The notes below the pieces were generated by a model, which saw nothing but the letters and a program-made list of their open reading frames with translations, searched no databases and had not been told where the DNA came from. Made by a program: the position numbers and the translations under genes. A stretch of 64,000 bases of DNA from Anaerotruncus colihominis (GTDB taxonomy: Bacteria; Bacillota; Clostridia; Oscillospirales; Ruminococcaceae): assembly GCA_025146135.1 (NCBI GenBank), contig CP102255.1, forward strand, positions 434,001 to 498,000. Direction: 5' to 3'. Shown here one piece after another: positions 1 to 8,584 of this stretch. Within the stretch, counting starts at the first letter, position 1, and each line of letters begins with the position of its first letter.

Positions 1-617
1 TCAACGACTACCACGCGGTTTACCATTTTTGTCATGGTTGTCTTATAGTTGGCGTCCAAAAGATTATGGCCGCCGTCCAGTAGGATACCGCAGGGCTTTC
101 CCATCTCGATGATGTTGAGTGCCCCAAGTTCCATTACAGGGATGTATTTTTTCCCATTTTGCCTGCTGGCCTGCGTATAGGGGGCCATAATCGCTTCATA
201 TGCGGATTTCCTGATACATGGATAATAGACGGCGATCCCCGTTTTTGCCGCGCTGCCGAAAGGGATTCCCAAATCGCCGCAAACTGTCTCTGCGATCTTC
301 TCCGGGGAATCTTCAAACACCCGGCTGATATCTGATTGAATCAGATAATACAGCAGGTCATAGGCGAGATAGCTGACCGTGGGCGAACCAGCGGTCACAT
401 CAATATCAAAAATAACGCCGCGAAACAGTTCTTCGCCACCATCGGTCCGCATCAGAACAGCGTCGCCTTCATTTAATGCCACCTTGGGAAGATAAGGGTC
501 GGAATGTTTATTGGCCAGTGTGAAAGATAATGTTCTGGAAACCTGCTTGGTGTCGCCGCTCCAGGTAACGGATTCTACCATATCGCTCAAGTCATAGCCT
601 CCTGCCAGCAGAATCAT
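1..617 (-). CDS. Tail hub/baseplate protein, XkdQ-like (partial)
   Basis: The frame is open from an ATG at 617 to the window edge; about 205 residues are visible and the C-terminus is missing. The ATG overlaps the TGA of the LysM protein gene upstream (ATGA). The N-terminal sequence begins MILLAGGYDLSDMVESVTWS and has a stretch of alternating beta character (the region around SRTLSFTLANKHSDP, then FRGVIFDIDV), as in XkdQ/YqbQ proteins of PBSX-like phages, which form the hub or collar next to the tape measure. Position directly after a LysM tail protein and the tape measure gene fits this role. The family assignment rests on translated motifs and gene order, not on an alignment. Confidence 0.7.
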   Translation of the reverse strand, partial: MILLAGGYDLSDMVESVTWSGDTKQVSRTLSFTLANKHSDPYLPKVALNEGDAVLMRTDGGEELFRGVIFDIDVTAGSPTVSYLAYDLLYYLIQSDISRVFEDSPEKIAETVCGDLGIPFGSAAKTGIAVYYPCIRKSAYEAIMAPYTQASRQNGKKYIPVMELGALNIIEMGKPCGILLDGGHNLLDANYKTTMTKMVNRVVVV

Positions 618-1246
618 GGGATCAGCATCCTATCCCCGATTTGCAGAAGCTTTGGGTCCTGATTGTTGTTGGCGGCGCTTATCTTTGTCCATTGGGTGCC
701 GTCCCCATAATATTTGCAGGCCATATACCACAGCGTATCCGCCTGGGATTTTACCGTATGGTACCTTGGAGCGGTGCTGGTGTCAGGCCGGTCGTTCAGG
801 CCGTTATCTTTTGGCACGGTGGATGGCATTTGGACGGCCGGAACATCCAGCTGCCTGTATTCCTTTAATTCCAGCGTATAATACACATCCCGATCCCCCT
901 CTTTATAGGTCGTGGCAAGGCGCTCGATTGACGCGGCGAAATTGATATCCGTACCGCCGATGATAAGCCGCACAGTCTTTTTCCGGTTCTTCCATTTTTG
1001 CAGCTGGGAGATATATTCTTCCGGCTCCCTGTCCGCATACCGCGCGAGCGGGGACGGCGAGGCGGGAAACAGGCTGGAAAATGAAACCGTAATCAACCCG
1101 CGATTACCCAGCAAATTGACCTCGCCCATATTCAGCAGGGTGACCGTTTGATTCACCTGCCCCTGCGATATTTCAAAAGAGAGGGGATTGACCGGCAGGG
1201 TAATGGCCTGGCTGCGGTTTGTACCGCTGATTTCAATGGCGCGCAT
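614..1246 (-). CDS. LysM-domain tail protein, XkdP-like
   Basis: A 210-residue protein whose last about 50 residues form a LysM motif (YHTVKSQADTLWYMACKYYG, then an IGDRMLIP ending), a module that binds peptidoglycan glycan strands. The N-terminal part is the conserved tail region found in XkdP/YqbP proteins. In PBSX-type myophages this protein sits between the tape measure and the XkdQ hub, as here, and probably helps the baseplate contact the cell wall. The start is an ATG with an AGGGGG upstream. The gene lies 14 bases after the tape measure stop, so it belongs to the tail operon. Confidence 0.8.
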   Translation of the reverse strand: MRAIEISGTNRSQAITLPVNPLSFEISQGQVNQTVTLLNMGEVNLLGNRGLITVSFSSLFPASPSPLARYADREPEEYISQLQKWKNRKKTVRLIIGGTDINFAASIERLATTYKEGDRDVYYTLELKEYRQLDVPAVQMPSTVPKDNGLNDRPDTSTAPRYHTVKSQADTLWYMACKYYGDGTQWTKISAANNNQDPKLLQIGDRMLIP

Positions 1247-1260
1247 TTCTTCATTCCCCC

Positions 1261-3657
1261 TTATGGCCTGACAGGTTCCGGCCTCATATTCCTGGCGACT
1301 TCGGCCAGTTTTTTGGATATGGCGGAAGCGATCCTGTCAATATCCGCTTCCTCACGGACAATGATTTGATCCGCCAGTTTATCAACAGTGATCTGAATAT
1401 TCTTCTGCGGCGGTTCTTCCATGCTGCGATCCGGTACGCCTGCCCGGACCGGCGGGATATCGCCGCCTTCGCCGTCCGGCGGCGTATACGGCAAAACGGA
1501 GCCGTTTCCGGCTCCCAGCCCCTGTGACAACAGATCAGAGATTGCGCCGAGATGTTTTTCAATATTGTCAAGGGCTGGCGCAAAATTCCCGCCGGCCGCA
1601 TACATGACCGTTTTTTCCGTTTTGTTTTGTATGATCCCCTGCACTGCAGGCCGGGCCGCGTTTTTAGCTACCTGGACGCTCTCCTTATTCGGCAGCACCC
1701 TGCTGCCTTTTGGAAGCTCCACCAGCTCCGGGCCGCGTTCCCCCACCCAGGTAGGGCCGCCGCGCCAGTTATTCGTACCGCCTGCGTTGGAACCGACCTC
1801 ACCGCCGCCGTCGCCTCCAAATCCAAACAGGCCGCCGATCTTATCGGCAATCCAGCTCAGGCCGTTCCCGATGCCTTCAACAATGGGCTTCACTTTATCC
1901 CACACGCTGCCGACAACATTGGCGATTCCTGTAAAGACCGTTTGTACGACGTTGAAAAGCACTTTAAACACACTGACGGCAATATCCAAAACAGGGGAGA
2001 TAACAGACCAGGCCGTGGTCAGGATATCTGCCACTACGGGAGCCGCTGTGCCGATGATCTCCTGAATCCACCCCATTTTACCGCCGACAAACTCCAGCAC
2101 GGAGCCGACCTTCTGACCGATCCCATCAAAAATTGTCTGGAATACGGGGGCCAGATTGGAAATAACCGTGCCGATGCCCTGCACCAGGCCGGAAATGACC
2201 GGGGCCGCCGCGCTGATGACCTGGCCGATGGTGCTTACAACCGTCTGGATCACAGGGAGCACCGTAGGGATGACTGCCTGCACGGTATGAATAATGCTGG
2301 TGACGGCGGGCATGACTGCTACGCTTACCTGCTGCAGGGTCGTCTTGACAGACGCTCCGAAGCTGGCAAACTGCGGTCGCATGGCCGCAAAGCCACTCTT
2401 AAAATCCCCAATGGCGCTGAACAGGTCGTCCACCAGGCCGCCCATTCCAGAGGGCAGGAAGCTGACGATACCATCCCGTAGGCTCTGAACGATCGCCGCC
2501 CCCAGGCTCTTGATTTTGGGGGCGGCGATCTGAATCCCGGTCTGGATGGCCTCTGGCAGGGAGGTGATGACGCGCCCCACCATGGGGATCGCATTGTCCA
2601 TCAGGAAGGTGGAAGCGGTGGAGACCAACTCCTTCATGGAGCTGGTCACATCCCCGCCAATGGCCATATTCCCCATCAAGTTCTGCGCGGCGGCCTTCAT
2701 AGCCGAGAAGGAACCGCTGAAGGTTTCGCTGGCTTCTTTGGCCGTTGTCCCTGTCACGCCCAGGTTCTCCTGGACCGCGTGTATGGCGTTGTAGACGTCG
2801 GCCAGATTGTCGATATCATACTTGATTCCGGTGAGCTTCTGCGCGTCCGACAGGAGCCTTTGCATCTCCTCCTTGGTACCGCCATACCCCAGCTTCAGGT
2901 TATCCAGCATGGTGTAGTTCTGCTTGGCAAACCCCTGGTAGGCGCTCTGGATGGACTCCATGTCGGTGCCGAACTTGTTGGCGTTGTCCGCCATATCGAT
3001 CAGGGCCATGTCTGCGACTGTGGCCGCCTTTGCGGTGTCCCCACTCAGGCTGCTGATCAGCGAGGCGGAGAAGCTGGTCACCTGCTCCATATAGGCGTTG
3101 GCGGAGAGGCCCGCCGTCCGGAAGGCCGCATCCGCGTTGGCCTTTACCACGCCAGCGTCTTGTTTGAACAGGGTTTCCACGCCGCCGATGCTCTGCTCCA
3201 GCGCCGCCCCCTGGCTGATGGCCCCGCCCATGACCACCGTGGCGGCCAGCGTCACCGGGATGGCGACTGTTTTCGCCAGACCTGTAATCTGGCTCTTGAT
3301 TTTGGACAATCCCGCCGTCACGCCGTCCTTGAGCTTGACAATTGGCGTAGCGATCATCTTGCCGACTGCCTTTACCTTGTTTCCCACCGCCCTGATTTTG
3401 TCGCTGACCATATCCTTGATGGCCGCAGCGATGACAATTTTTTTGCGCAGCGGCTCCAGCCGCTGCCGGAGCTGCTGCGCGGCCCGGTTGGCCGGCGTGG
3501 CGTCCAGGCGGGCGGTACGCCGTCTTTCCCAGGTGGCCTGCAATTCCCTGCGTGTACGCTCTACATCGCGCCGGAAGGCGGATTGTTCCTGCCTGACGCT
3601 CCGGAGGACTGCCGACATGTTATCCCTGATTGAAATCGCGCCTCTGACAACTCCCAT
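1261..3657 (-). CDS. Tail tape measure protein
   Basis: At 798 residues this is the longest tail gene, placed right after the tail chaperone, the usual spot for the tape measure that sets tail length. The N-terminus is charged and helical (about residues 1-110). It is followed by the hydrophobic GAALEQSIGG type segment around residues 150-165 and a long region of alternating hydrophobic and alanine/glycine repeats with SVLEF/VIQTV-like strands (about 430-600), as in TP901-type tape measures. A Gly-rich segment with the motif GPTWVGERGPELVELPKGS (about residue 640) is a common conserved element in Firmicute tape measures. AGGAG lies upstream of the ATG. The C-terminal 100 residues are proline-rich then helical. 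Confidence 0.9.
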   Translation of the reverse strand: MGVVRGAISIRDNMSAVLRSVRQEQSAFRRDVERTRRELQATWERRRTARLDATPANRAAQQLRQRLEPLRKKIVIAAAIKDMVSDKIRAVGNKVKAVGKMIATPIVKLKDGVTAGLSKIKSQITGLAKTVAIPVTLAATVVMGGAISQGAALEQSIGGVETLFKQDAGVVKANADAAFRTAGLSANAYMEQVTSFSASLISSLSGDTAKAATVADMALIDMADNANKFGTDMESIQSAYQGFAKQNYTMLDNLKLGYGGTKEEMQRLLSDAQKLTGIKYDIDNLADVYNAIHAVQENLGVTGTTAKEASETFSGSFSAMKAAAQNLMGNMAIGGDVTSSMKELVSTASTFLMDNAIPMVGRVITSLPEAIQTGIQIAAPKIKSLGAAIVQSLRDGIVSFLPSGMGGLVDDLFSAIGDFKSGFAAMRPQFASFGASVKTTLQQVSVAVMPAVTSIIHTVQAVIPTVLPVIQTVVSTIGQVISAAAPVISGLVQGIGTVISNLAPVFQTIFDGIGQKVGSVLEFVGGKMGWIQEIIGTAAPVVADILTTAWSVISPVLDIAVSVFKVLFNVVQTVFTGIANVVGSVWDKVKPIVEGIGNGLSWIADKIGGLFGFGGDGGGEVGSNAGGTNNWRGGPTWVGERGPELVELPKGSRVLPNKESVQVAKNAARPAVQGIIQNKTEKTVMYAAGGNFAPALDNIEKHLGAISDLLSQGLGAGNGSVLPYTPPDGEGGDIPPVRAGVPDRSMEEPPQKNIQITVDKLADQIIVREEADIDRIASAISKKLAEVARNMRPEPVRP

Positions 3658-3678
3658 CGGCCGCCTGCTCCTTTCACG

Positions 3679-3843
3679 TCAAATTTCAAACATATGCGCC
3701 CGTTCCTCAAGGGCTTTCTGCATGGAGGCCATATAAAAGAGCCTGGATTCCAAATCCAGGCTCAAAAACTTCTCCGCATCCCATCCCTTTTGGATGTAGT
3801 AGTGAAGCAGGTACGCTTCGCCATCCTGGGAAATCAGTTTTTT
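3679..3843 (-). other. -1 programmed frameshift extension of the tail chaperone
   Basis: At the A AAA AAC heptamer (3837-3843) a -1 slip bypasses the TGA and opens 52 further codons ending at a TGA at 3679-3681. The extension begins LISQDGEAYLLHYYIQKGWD and ends EERAHMFEI. It is rich in Tyr, Phe and acidic residues and reads as genuine protein, and the predicted long form is about 194 residues. A small hairpin (GAAGC/GCTTC, 3804-3819) lies 17 bases downstream of the slip site and may stimulate shifting. The equivalent G/GT frameshift is a well-known feature of tail assembly genes in lambda and many other tailed phages. Slip frequency cannot be judged from sequence. Confidence 0.85.
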
Positions 3844-4262
3844 AGCTGTTCCACCACCGTAACCTTCCTGTTATTGAGAACGCCGCTGAGTTCCATGACC
3901 TTCATGGCGATCTCTGTCACCTCGCCCATGTCAAACAAATCCACAATGTCCAACGGTTCAAGCAGGGAACGCTGATCGGCCGGAAGTCCGCTTTCAGACT
4001 CCATAATCTCCTTGGCGGCCTGCTTCAGATCGGGGCTGACAACAGACAGGTAAATGCAGTATTTATCGCTGCGGTTTTTGTCCGCGCTGTCGTCTATATT
4101 CGTACACTCCACGATTTCTTCATAAGAAAGGCTTCGGATTGTGATATCAGCCTCCAGGCTTGGAATATGCAAAATCTGTTTTTTAGGGATTTTTTTTGCC
4201 TGCAGCCGCTGGATCGCTCTGCGGGAAAATTCCGACAGCGCGCTTTTGGGGGTGCTGTTCAT
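3834..4262 (-). CDS. Tail assembly chaperone, XkdN-like (short form)
   Basis: A 142-residue protein between the tail tube and tape measure genes, the position of the lambda G/T-type tail assembly chaperones. Sequence features such as LHIPSLEADITIRSLSYEEI and the following acidic helical stretch match the XkdN family of PBSX-like phages. The short form ends at a TGA directly after the codons CTA AAA AAC, which contain the perfect slippery heptamer A AAA AAC in the zero frame (3837-3843 on the minus strand). A long form is therefore expected (see the extension at 3679-3843). The chaperone is thought to coat the tape measure during tail assembly and is absent from the finished virion. Confidence 0.85.
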   Translation of the reverse strand: MNSTPKSALSEFSRRAIQRLQAKKIPKKQILHIPSLEADITIRSLSYEEIVECTNIDDSADKNRSDKYCIYLSVVSPDLKQAAKEIMESESGLPADQRSLLEPLDIVDLFDMGEVTEIAMKVMELSGVLNNRKVTVVEQLKN

Positions 4263-4274
4263 TCAAATGCCTCC

Positions 4275-4709
4275 TTATGCAATCTGGTCCAGGTTAATCA
4301 TATCGGTGGGCGTGAAGCCGCCGGAAACCTCCTCCTCGATGATGCCGCCCTTCTCCATGTTGACCAGAGGCAGCTCATTAAACCAGCAGTTATCGATGGA
4401 ATACCGTTCCTGCTGCCCGCCGGCCGCATCCGGGTCAGCCAGCTTTGTTATAATCTGGCTGCGCTGGTCGACGCCTTTCTTCCAGCTTTCAAAGACGGCG
4501 TTATAACGGGAGTAGACTTTCTTCAAAGTGAGCGTGAACTCACCTTTCAGTCCGGTGATCTTGCTGTCCACATCCAAATCGAGCTGGACGTCCTCCCGGT
4601 TCGCTGTTACTTTGGCTTCAATTTTACTGAATTCCCATATTTTTTCCCCGTCCACCCATACCTCTCCATAGGTGCCGGAAAGGGTCCTGTTGCCCTTCAG
4701 CTTAGACAT
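4275..4709 (-). CDS. Tail tube protein, XkdM-like
   Basis: A 144-residue protein starting MSKLKGNRTLSGTYGEVWVD, typical of the XkdM/YqbM tail tube family of PBSX-like contractile tails. It stacks as hexameric rings to form the inner tube. The gene directly follows the sheath gene (12-base gap) and precedes the chaperone, the classic sheath-tube-chaperone-tape measure order. The middle section (VDSKITGLKGEFTLTLKKVY) is the beta-rich tube core. A good ribosome binding site (AGGAGGCG) precedes the ATG. Confidence 0.88.
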   Translation of the reverse strand: MSKLKGNRTLSGTYGEVWVDGEKIWEFSKIEAKVTANREDVQLDLDVDSKITGLKGEFTLTLKKVYSRYNAVFESWKKGVDQRSQIITKLADPDAAGGQQERYSIDNCWFNELPLVNMEKGGIIEEEVSGGFTPTDMINLDQIA

Positions 4710-4721
4710 ACGACGCCTCCT

Positions 4722-5786
4722 TTACATATTGCACACCAGGTTTAAATCCTCCATGGCGTCCACGAACTTGACATGGCTGGCGATAAAGACCTTGGAACCC
4801 GTATTGTATTGGGCAATCTCCATATCGTCCATATCGGAGGTGTCGATGCCCTTGCTTTCGATATAGGCCCGCTGCTGTTCAAGGTCGATTTCAGCGGTAT
4901 TGTCGAAGCTGCGGTCAAGCACATCGCCCTCCAACGCTTTCTGATAGGCCCGCAGCGCGGCTACGAACGCCTGCTTGTTGTCATAGTCGTTGATGACCTT
5001 GCCGATGTAGGATTCTTCAAAAGTGCTCCGGATATCATCCTGATAAAGATCGATTCCCTCCACAATTTTAATCTTTGAAAATTCCTCTCCTTTTTCCGTT
5101 GTGAAGGTGACGAGGCTGTTAACGCCCCGGCCGATTTTGTACTGCTCACTGTCGAATGTAAGAATTAATTCCCCTTTGTCAATCCGCTCATTGGGGTCGT
5201 CCGGTATACTGGCGGAAATGACGTCGGACAGCACATAGTAGGTGCTGCTGCGGGCCAGAGATAGACCCGCCAGGACCCCGGCTATGCGCGCGCAGTATTC
5301 CGTGGCGGTAAATGGGGTTTCAGAAAGGCTGCTGTTGATCTCGTCCGTAGTGAAATTAATGATGCCTTCATGGTCGGCGGCGCAGTTGGGCAGCACAGCT
5401 TTAAAGGTCTTATGATCCTTCTCCCGCGCCTGCTTAATCCAGGCTGATAAAACAGTTTTTTCATCATCTGTCAGGCCGGGGACCGTAAGATAGTTCCATT
5501 TCAGGCTGGCCAGCTTCTTTAAAGAGGGGGCCAGATCCTCCGTATCCGCCGCAACCTTCAGGATAATGACCTTTGAAGGCCCCCCTTCATAGAGCAGTTT
5601 GAGATATTCGTAGTTCCGCTGTGTGAAAGCGGAGAAATCCACATCCAGGATGCTGTTGTAAACGCCAAGGGATTTTCCGCCCTCGGTATCATCTTTTAAT
5701 ATGACAGCGACGATCCCTCGCTCGCTGCGCTGGATGGCGGTCAGCCCTTTGGTCTTAAAAATAATGTTGATTTCAGGCAGACCCAT
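4722..5786 (-). CDS. Contractile tail sheath protein, XkdK-like
   Basis: A 354-residue protein starting MGLPEINIIFKTKGLTAIQR. The frame is open further upstream, but this ATG at 5786 sits 4 bases after the stop of the previous gene, has AAAGGG in front, and matches the usual N-terminus of the family. The sheath protein polymerises around the tube and contracts on infection, so this phage is a myovirus. The C-terminal region (DDMEIAQYNTGSKVFIASHV, then MEDLNLVCNM) is the conserved sheath-forming part. The N-terminal half carries the variable insertion domain. Confidence 0.88.
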   Translation of the reverse strand: MGLPEINIIFKTKGLTAIQRSERGIVAVILKDDTEGGKSLGVYNSILDVDFSAFTQRNYEYLKLLYEGGPSKVIILKVAADTEDLAPSLKKLASLKWNYLTVPGLTDDEKTVLSAWIKQAREKDHKTFKAVLPNCAADHEGIINFTTDEINSSLSETPFTATEYCARIAGVLAGLSLARSSTYYVLSDVISASIPDDPNERIDKGELILTFDSEQYKIGRGVNSLVTFTTEKGEEFSKIKIVEGIDLYQDDIRSTFEESYIGKVINDYDNKQAFVAALRAYQKALEGDVLDRSFDNTAEIDLEQQRAYIESKGIDTSDMDDMEIAQYNTGSKVFIASHVKFVDAMEDLNLVCNM

Positions 5787-5790
5787 ATAA

Positions 5791-6264
5791 TCACGCCCTT
5801 TCGTTTGTCTTGACGGCTGTTTCCAATTCCTCCATAAACGGCGGGGCTTCCGGTTCCCCGATGCTGTCACGGAAGGACAGGGTAAAGGAGCAGTGCAGCA
5901 GCTTATCCACGGTTTTGAAGGACAAATCGGGGACGGTGACGGCCCTAGCTTCGCCTTGGTCGGTGAAGCGGAATACCGGGCGCAGCAGGCCGTCAAGCTC
6001 CTGGGCCATCTTCAGGTATTCGCCGCTGCTTTCCCCTTTGGTGTGGACCGCAGCATCCACCAGGATGCTGCGGTCCACATGGCCGGGTCCCACTGTCCGG
6101 TTCCCGGCGGGGATGATATCAAGATAGATATAGTCCTCCAATTCGGTCCGGCCGCCCTCCTGCGTCTTGTCGATATCCTCGCAGAACACATCAAAGGCGG
6201 GCCAGCGGCCCCTAAAAAGGGCAATTAGACTGTTTTTAACAGATTCATAAATTGTGGTTGCCAT
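5791..6264 (-). CDS. Tail terminator-like protein (DUF6838-type)
   Basis: A 157-residue protein in the slot between the HK97 gp10-like protein and the tail sheath gene, where tail terminator or neck proteins lie in PBSX-like clusters. The N-terminus (TTIYESVKNSLIALFRGRWP) and the internal FTLSFRDSIGEPE resemble the phage tail terminator family described as DUF6838. These proteins cap the tail tube and provide the joining surface to the head. The gene is tightly coupled to its neighbours: 11 bases from the gene before it and 4 bases from the sheath start. Assignment is by motif and gene order. Confidence 0.7.
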   Translation of the reverse strand: MATTIYESVKNSLIALFRGRWPAFDVFCEDIDKTQEGGRTELEDYIYLDIIPAGNRTVGPGHVDRSILVDAAVHTKGESSGEYLKMAQELDGLLRPVFRFTDQGEARAVTVPDLSFKTVDKLLHCSFTLSFRDSIGEPEAPPFMEELETAVKTNERA

Positions 6265-6275
6265 AGGATACCCCC

Positions 6276-6677
6276 TTACAGGTCATGCGAAGCAATAAAA
6301 TCGTTGAGCCATTCGCGCAGATAGCCCGGAAGCGCCTGGTTGAGTTCTTCCAGGGAAAGCTCCATCATATGCTTTCCGGGAACAAAGCCCCTGCCGCCCC
6401 GTGTGCGGTGGCCGTACTCCACAGGCTCCGCGTACTCCACATTGCTGTAAACCTCAATGTAATAAGCGCCGCCTTTCCTCGTAATGGGGCCGACTTTCCA
6501 ACTGTCCTGCAAGCGGCCTGTTTTGTGCGGGGTCTTTTCCTTGACTTTTCCCTGCAGCTCATAGGCGATCTGGATGACCAGCGCCCGGAATTCGGCGGGA
6601 TATTGTTCCTCGATCATGCGGGAGAGCTGCCGCTCCAGCGCATCGAGGCCATCAAAGCGGTAATCTGTCCGGCTCAT
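6276..6677 (-). CDS. HK97 gp10-like neck/tail completion protein
   Basis: A 133-residue protein with the signature of the HK97 gp10 family: an N-terminal helical start (FDGLDALERQLSRM), the core KEKTPHKTGRLQDSWKVG, then EVYSNVEYAEPVEYGHRTRG and a conserved FVPGKHMM segment. Members act at the head-tail junction or in tail completion. It overlaps the preceding gene by 4 bases (ATGA), implying translational coupling in the late operon. Confidence 0.85.
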   Translation of the reverse strand: MSRTDYRFDGLDALERQLSRMIEEQYPAEFRALVIQIAYELQGKVKEKTPHKTGRLQDSWKVGPITRKGGAYYIEVYSNVEYAEPVEYGHRTRGGRGFVPGKHMMELSLEELNQALPGYLREWLNDFIASHDL

Positions 6678-7036
6678 GCTTTCGCCTTTGCCAGTTTCAG
6701 CGGCACATTGTTATGGGATGGCTGCCGGTCCGCAAGCCCGGCCTCCGTCAGGTACTCCCGGCACAGCCGGATAACCTTCACCGTGTCGCCCGGCTCAATT
6801 TCCACCTCCGGGCGGACAAAGAGCAGGTAATCGGTGTCGATGCCTGCAGTGGGCGCGTTCTTGCCTAATTTGCCCCCGGAGGGGCTGGAAAGGGCGCAGG
6901 GGATGTTCTCATATACAGGCTTACCCTCCAGCCCCTTCCGAAATGCGCTCTCTCCGGATGGCAGCGTCACCTTTTGCGGACGGTATATCCAGCAATGATC
7001 CTCATAGGTCAATGCCAGGATGTCGGCTTCCGTCAT
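6674..7036 (-). CDS. Head closure/connector-like protein
   Basis: A 120-residue protein overlapping both neighbours by 4 bases. It contains a beta-rich core (CWIYRPQKVTLPSGESAF, then YLLFVRPEVEIEPGDTVKVI) like the XkdH/YqbH and SPP1 gp16-type head closure proteins, which seal the portal vertex and bind the tail. Position after a gp6-like connector and before a gp10-like protein supports that role. No enzymatic motif is seen. Confidence 0.65.
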   Translation of the reverse strand: MTEADILALTYEDHCWIYRPQKVTLPSGESAFRKGLEGKPVYENIPCALSSPSGGKLGKNAPTAGIDTDYLLFVRPEVEIEPGDTVKVIRLCREYLTEAGLADRQPSHNNVPLKLAKAKA

Positions 7037-7401
7037 ATTGGGCAGTCTTTCGGCAGCTTCATCCGCTTAAAGGGGATGAGCTGGCTTTCATAGTTCTTCA
7101 CAAAAGCCACGGTTTCCTTGAGGCTGTTGGCCTTGTCCCGGTAACTGATGCTGGTGTCGCCCCGTGTGACGCTGGCCACATCGTTCTGCGATGGGGCCGC
7201 CTGGTCGGCCCGGAGCATATCCTCCACAATCTGCGCCGCCACATCCTCCAGAGGGGGCGGGAAGTCCTCCCGCCCGCAGAATACCAGGATGCGGTTGATG
7301 GCCCGCCGCACATACCGCTCGATGGTGGGAAGCTGCTCATCCGGCAGCTTCAGATTACTTTTCGCCGTCTCCGCTATCCGGCTCACCAGTTCCTGTCCCA
7401 T
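7033..7401 (-). CDS. Head-tail connector protein, gp6/YqbG-like
   Basis: A 122-residue mainly helical protein (LPTIERYVRRAINRILVFCG, then FPPPLEDVAAQIVEDMLRAD) with the pattern of the phage head-tail adaptor family (HK97 gp6, SPP1 gp15, YqbG). These proteins form a ring under the portal. It lies directly after the capsid and a small hypothetical gene, as usual for this family, and overlaps the next gene by 4 bases. Confidence 0.75.
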   Translation of the reverse strand: MGQELVSRIAETAKSNLKLPDEQLPTIERYVRRAINRILVFCGREDFPPPLEDVAAQIVEDMLRADQAAPSQNDVASVTRGDTSISYRDKANSLKETVAFVKNYESQLIPFKRMKLPKDCPI

Positions 7402-7624
7402 CCGGCTCCTCCCTGGGCTTGCCGCCCTTCCTGCTGTTTTTGGTTTCAGCCCTCACACGGCCAGGCAGGGCTTCGCCCGACTTCTCCAGATCTGCCTGCG
7501 TGACCGGACGGCTGCCCGGCCCGGCGGCTCCGCCGAGCCGGGTGAAACCCTGCTGTTCCAGCCTGGCGGCCCGCTCCTCGCTGGCGGCCTCGCGTACCTC
7601 ATTCAATCGTTTCATTCGAATCAT
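7355..7624 (-). CDS. Small charged phage protein of unknown function
   Basis: An 89-residue, highly charged protein with no recognised domain. The first half is helical (RLNEVREAASEERAARLEQQ) and the second half is rich in Gly, Pro, Lys and Asp and looks disordered. A GGGAGG lies 7 bases before the ATG, supporting translation. Its 3' end overlaps the connector gene by 47 bases, an unusually long overlap in this otherwise tightly packed operon. Small proteins of this kind are often found between capsid and connector genes, but no role can be assigned. Confidence 0.55.
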   Translation of the reverse strand: MIRMKRLNEVREAASEERAARLEQQGFTRLGGAAGPGSRPVTQADLEKSGEALPGRVRAETKNSRKGGKPREEPDGTGTGEPDSGDGEK

Positions 7625-7640
7625 GGTAAATCCTCCCTGC

Positions 7641-8582
7641 TCAACCGCCGACGCCAGCCTTGGCCTGCTTGATGTTCACCCACATGGCCGCCAGCTTATT
7701 GTCGGGTACCCACAGGTCATGATACTTGCGGTAATCGGTCGCCCAGGCTCGCTTCTTCTGGAAGGTTTCAGGGTCGAAGATGCGCACCTTGTCGGTGCGG
7801 GAAACAGCGATGGGGGCGGTACGGGGGCAGATGATCCAGTTGATGTCCTGTGCATCTTCCGCAGCCTCGAAGCCGCCTTTCTCCTGACCGGAGGTGGAAC
7901 CGTCGTTAAACTTATAACTTGTTTTCATGCGCCCGCTGCCTACACGGAGGATGGGATGCTCGCCGTTCAGGGATTTCACCTTCACGGTAACGTCACCCTG
8001 CTTGAAATCCATCACGCTCAAAGATTTGGACAGGGTACTGGACATATCAAAGATAGCGGCCACGGGACGGGACATCGTGATGACCAGCGGGGTCTCGTCG
8101 CCGACCGCATCCTGCACCGCAGCGATGTCATAATAAAGCTTCTGAAGGATATCGGCTTCGGTGGGGGTGTAGCCGTAGCCCGCCCGTTCCTTGGCGGCGC
8201 AGAGGGACGCCAGCTTGCTGTAGCGGTATGCGTCGATCTCCGGCACGACCTTAGTGCGCTGGAATTCTCCCATGACCCGGGCGGCGGTCACCACGAAGTT
8301 GGTTTCATTCACCTCGTTCTCATCAAAAGTGAACTGCCGGCCTCTGTCCTGGGTCATGGACTTGGTTTCCCATTTCAGGTTGACCGAACCTTCGACAAAG
8401 CCCTTATCCCGGTCATAGTCGGCCAGGCCGTCCATGTCCATGCTCGGGATCTTCACCTCTGAGCCGCCGTCGTAGCGCACCAGCTTGTCGTTCAGCTCCA
8501 TCCACCCGGAAGTGGCCTGCTCCACGGCGGCCTTGTCCAGTTCGTTCTGGAATACGCCTGCATATTCAAACACATTTGCCAT
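7641..8582 (-). CDS. Major capsid protein
   Basis: A 313-residue protein following the scaffold gene. It starts MANVFEYAGVFQNELDKAAV and continues with SGWMELNDKLVRYDGGSEVK, typical of a group of Firmicute phage capsid proteins annotated as capsid or coat proteins with an HK97-like fold. The central region includes AYRYSKLASLCAAKE and ETPLVITMSRPVAAIFDMSS, consistent with the P- and A-domains of such coats. AGGAGG lies upstream of the ATG, 2 bases after the scaffold stop. It should be among the most abundant virion proteins. Confidence 0.82.
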   Translation of the reverse strand: MANVFEYAGVFQNELDKAAVEQATSGWMELNDKLVRYDGGSEVKIPSMDMDGLADYDRDKGFVEGSVNLKWETKSMTQDRGRQFTFDENEVNETNFVVTAARVMGEFQRTKVVPEIDAYRYSKLASLCAAKERAGYGYTPTEADILQKLYYDIAAVQDAVGDETPLVITMSRPVAAIFDMSSTLSKSLSVMDFKQGDVTVKVKSLNGEHPILRVGSGRMKTSYKFNDGSTSGQEKGGFEAAEDAQDINWIICPRTAPIAVSRTDKVRIFDPETFQKKRAWATDYRKYHDLWVPDNKLAAMWVNIKQAKAGVGG

Positions 8583-8584
8583 AG

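Noticed and set aside
2632..2640. Nine-base match to the complement of the putative guide tail after 49450
   Set aside because: Too short and inside the phage tape measure gene; expected by chance in a window of this size.
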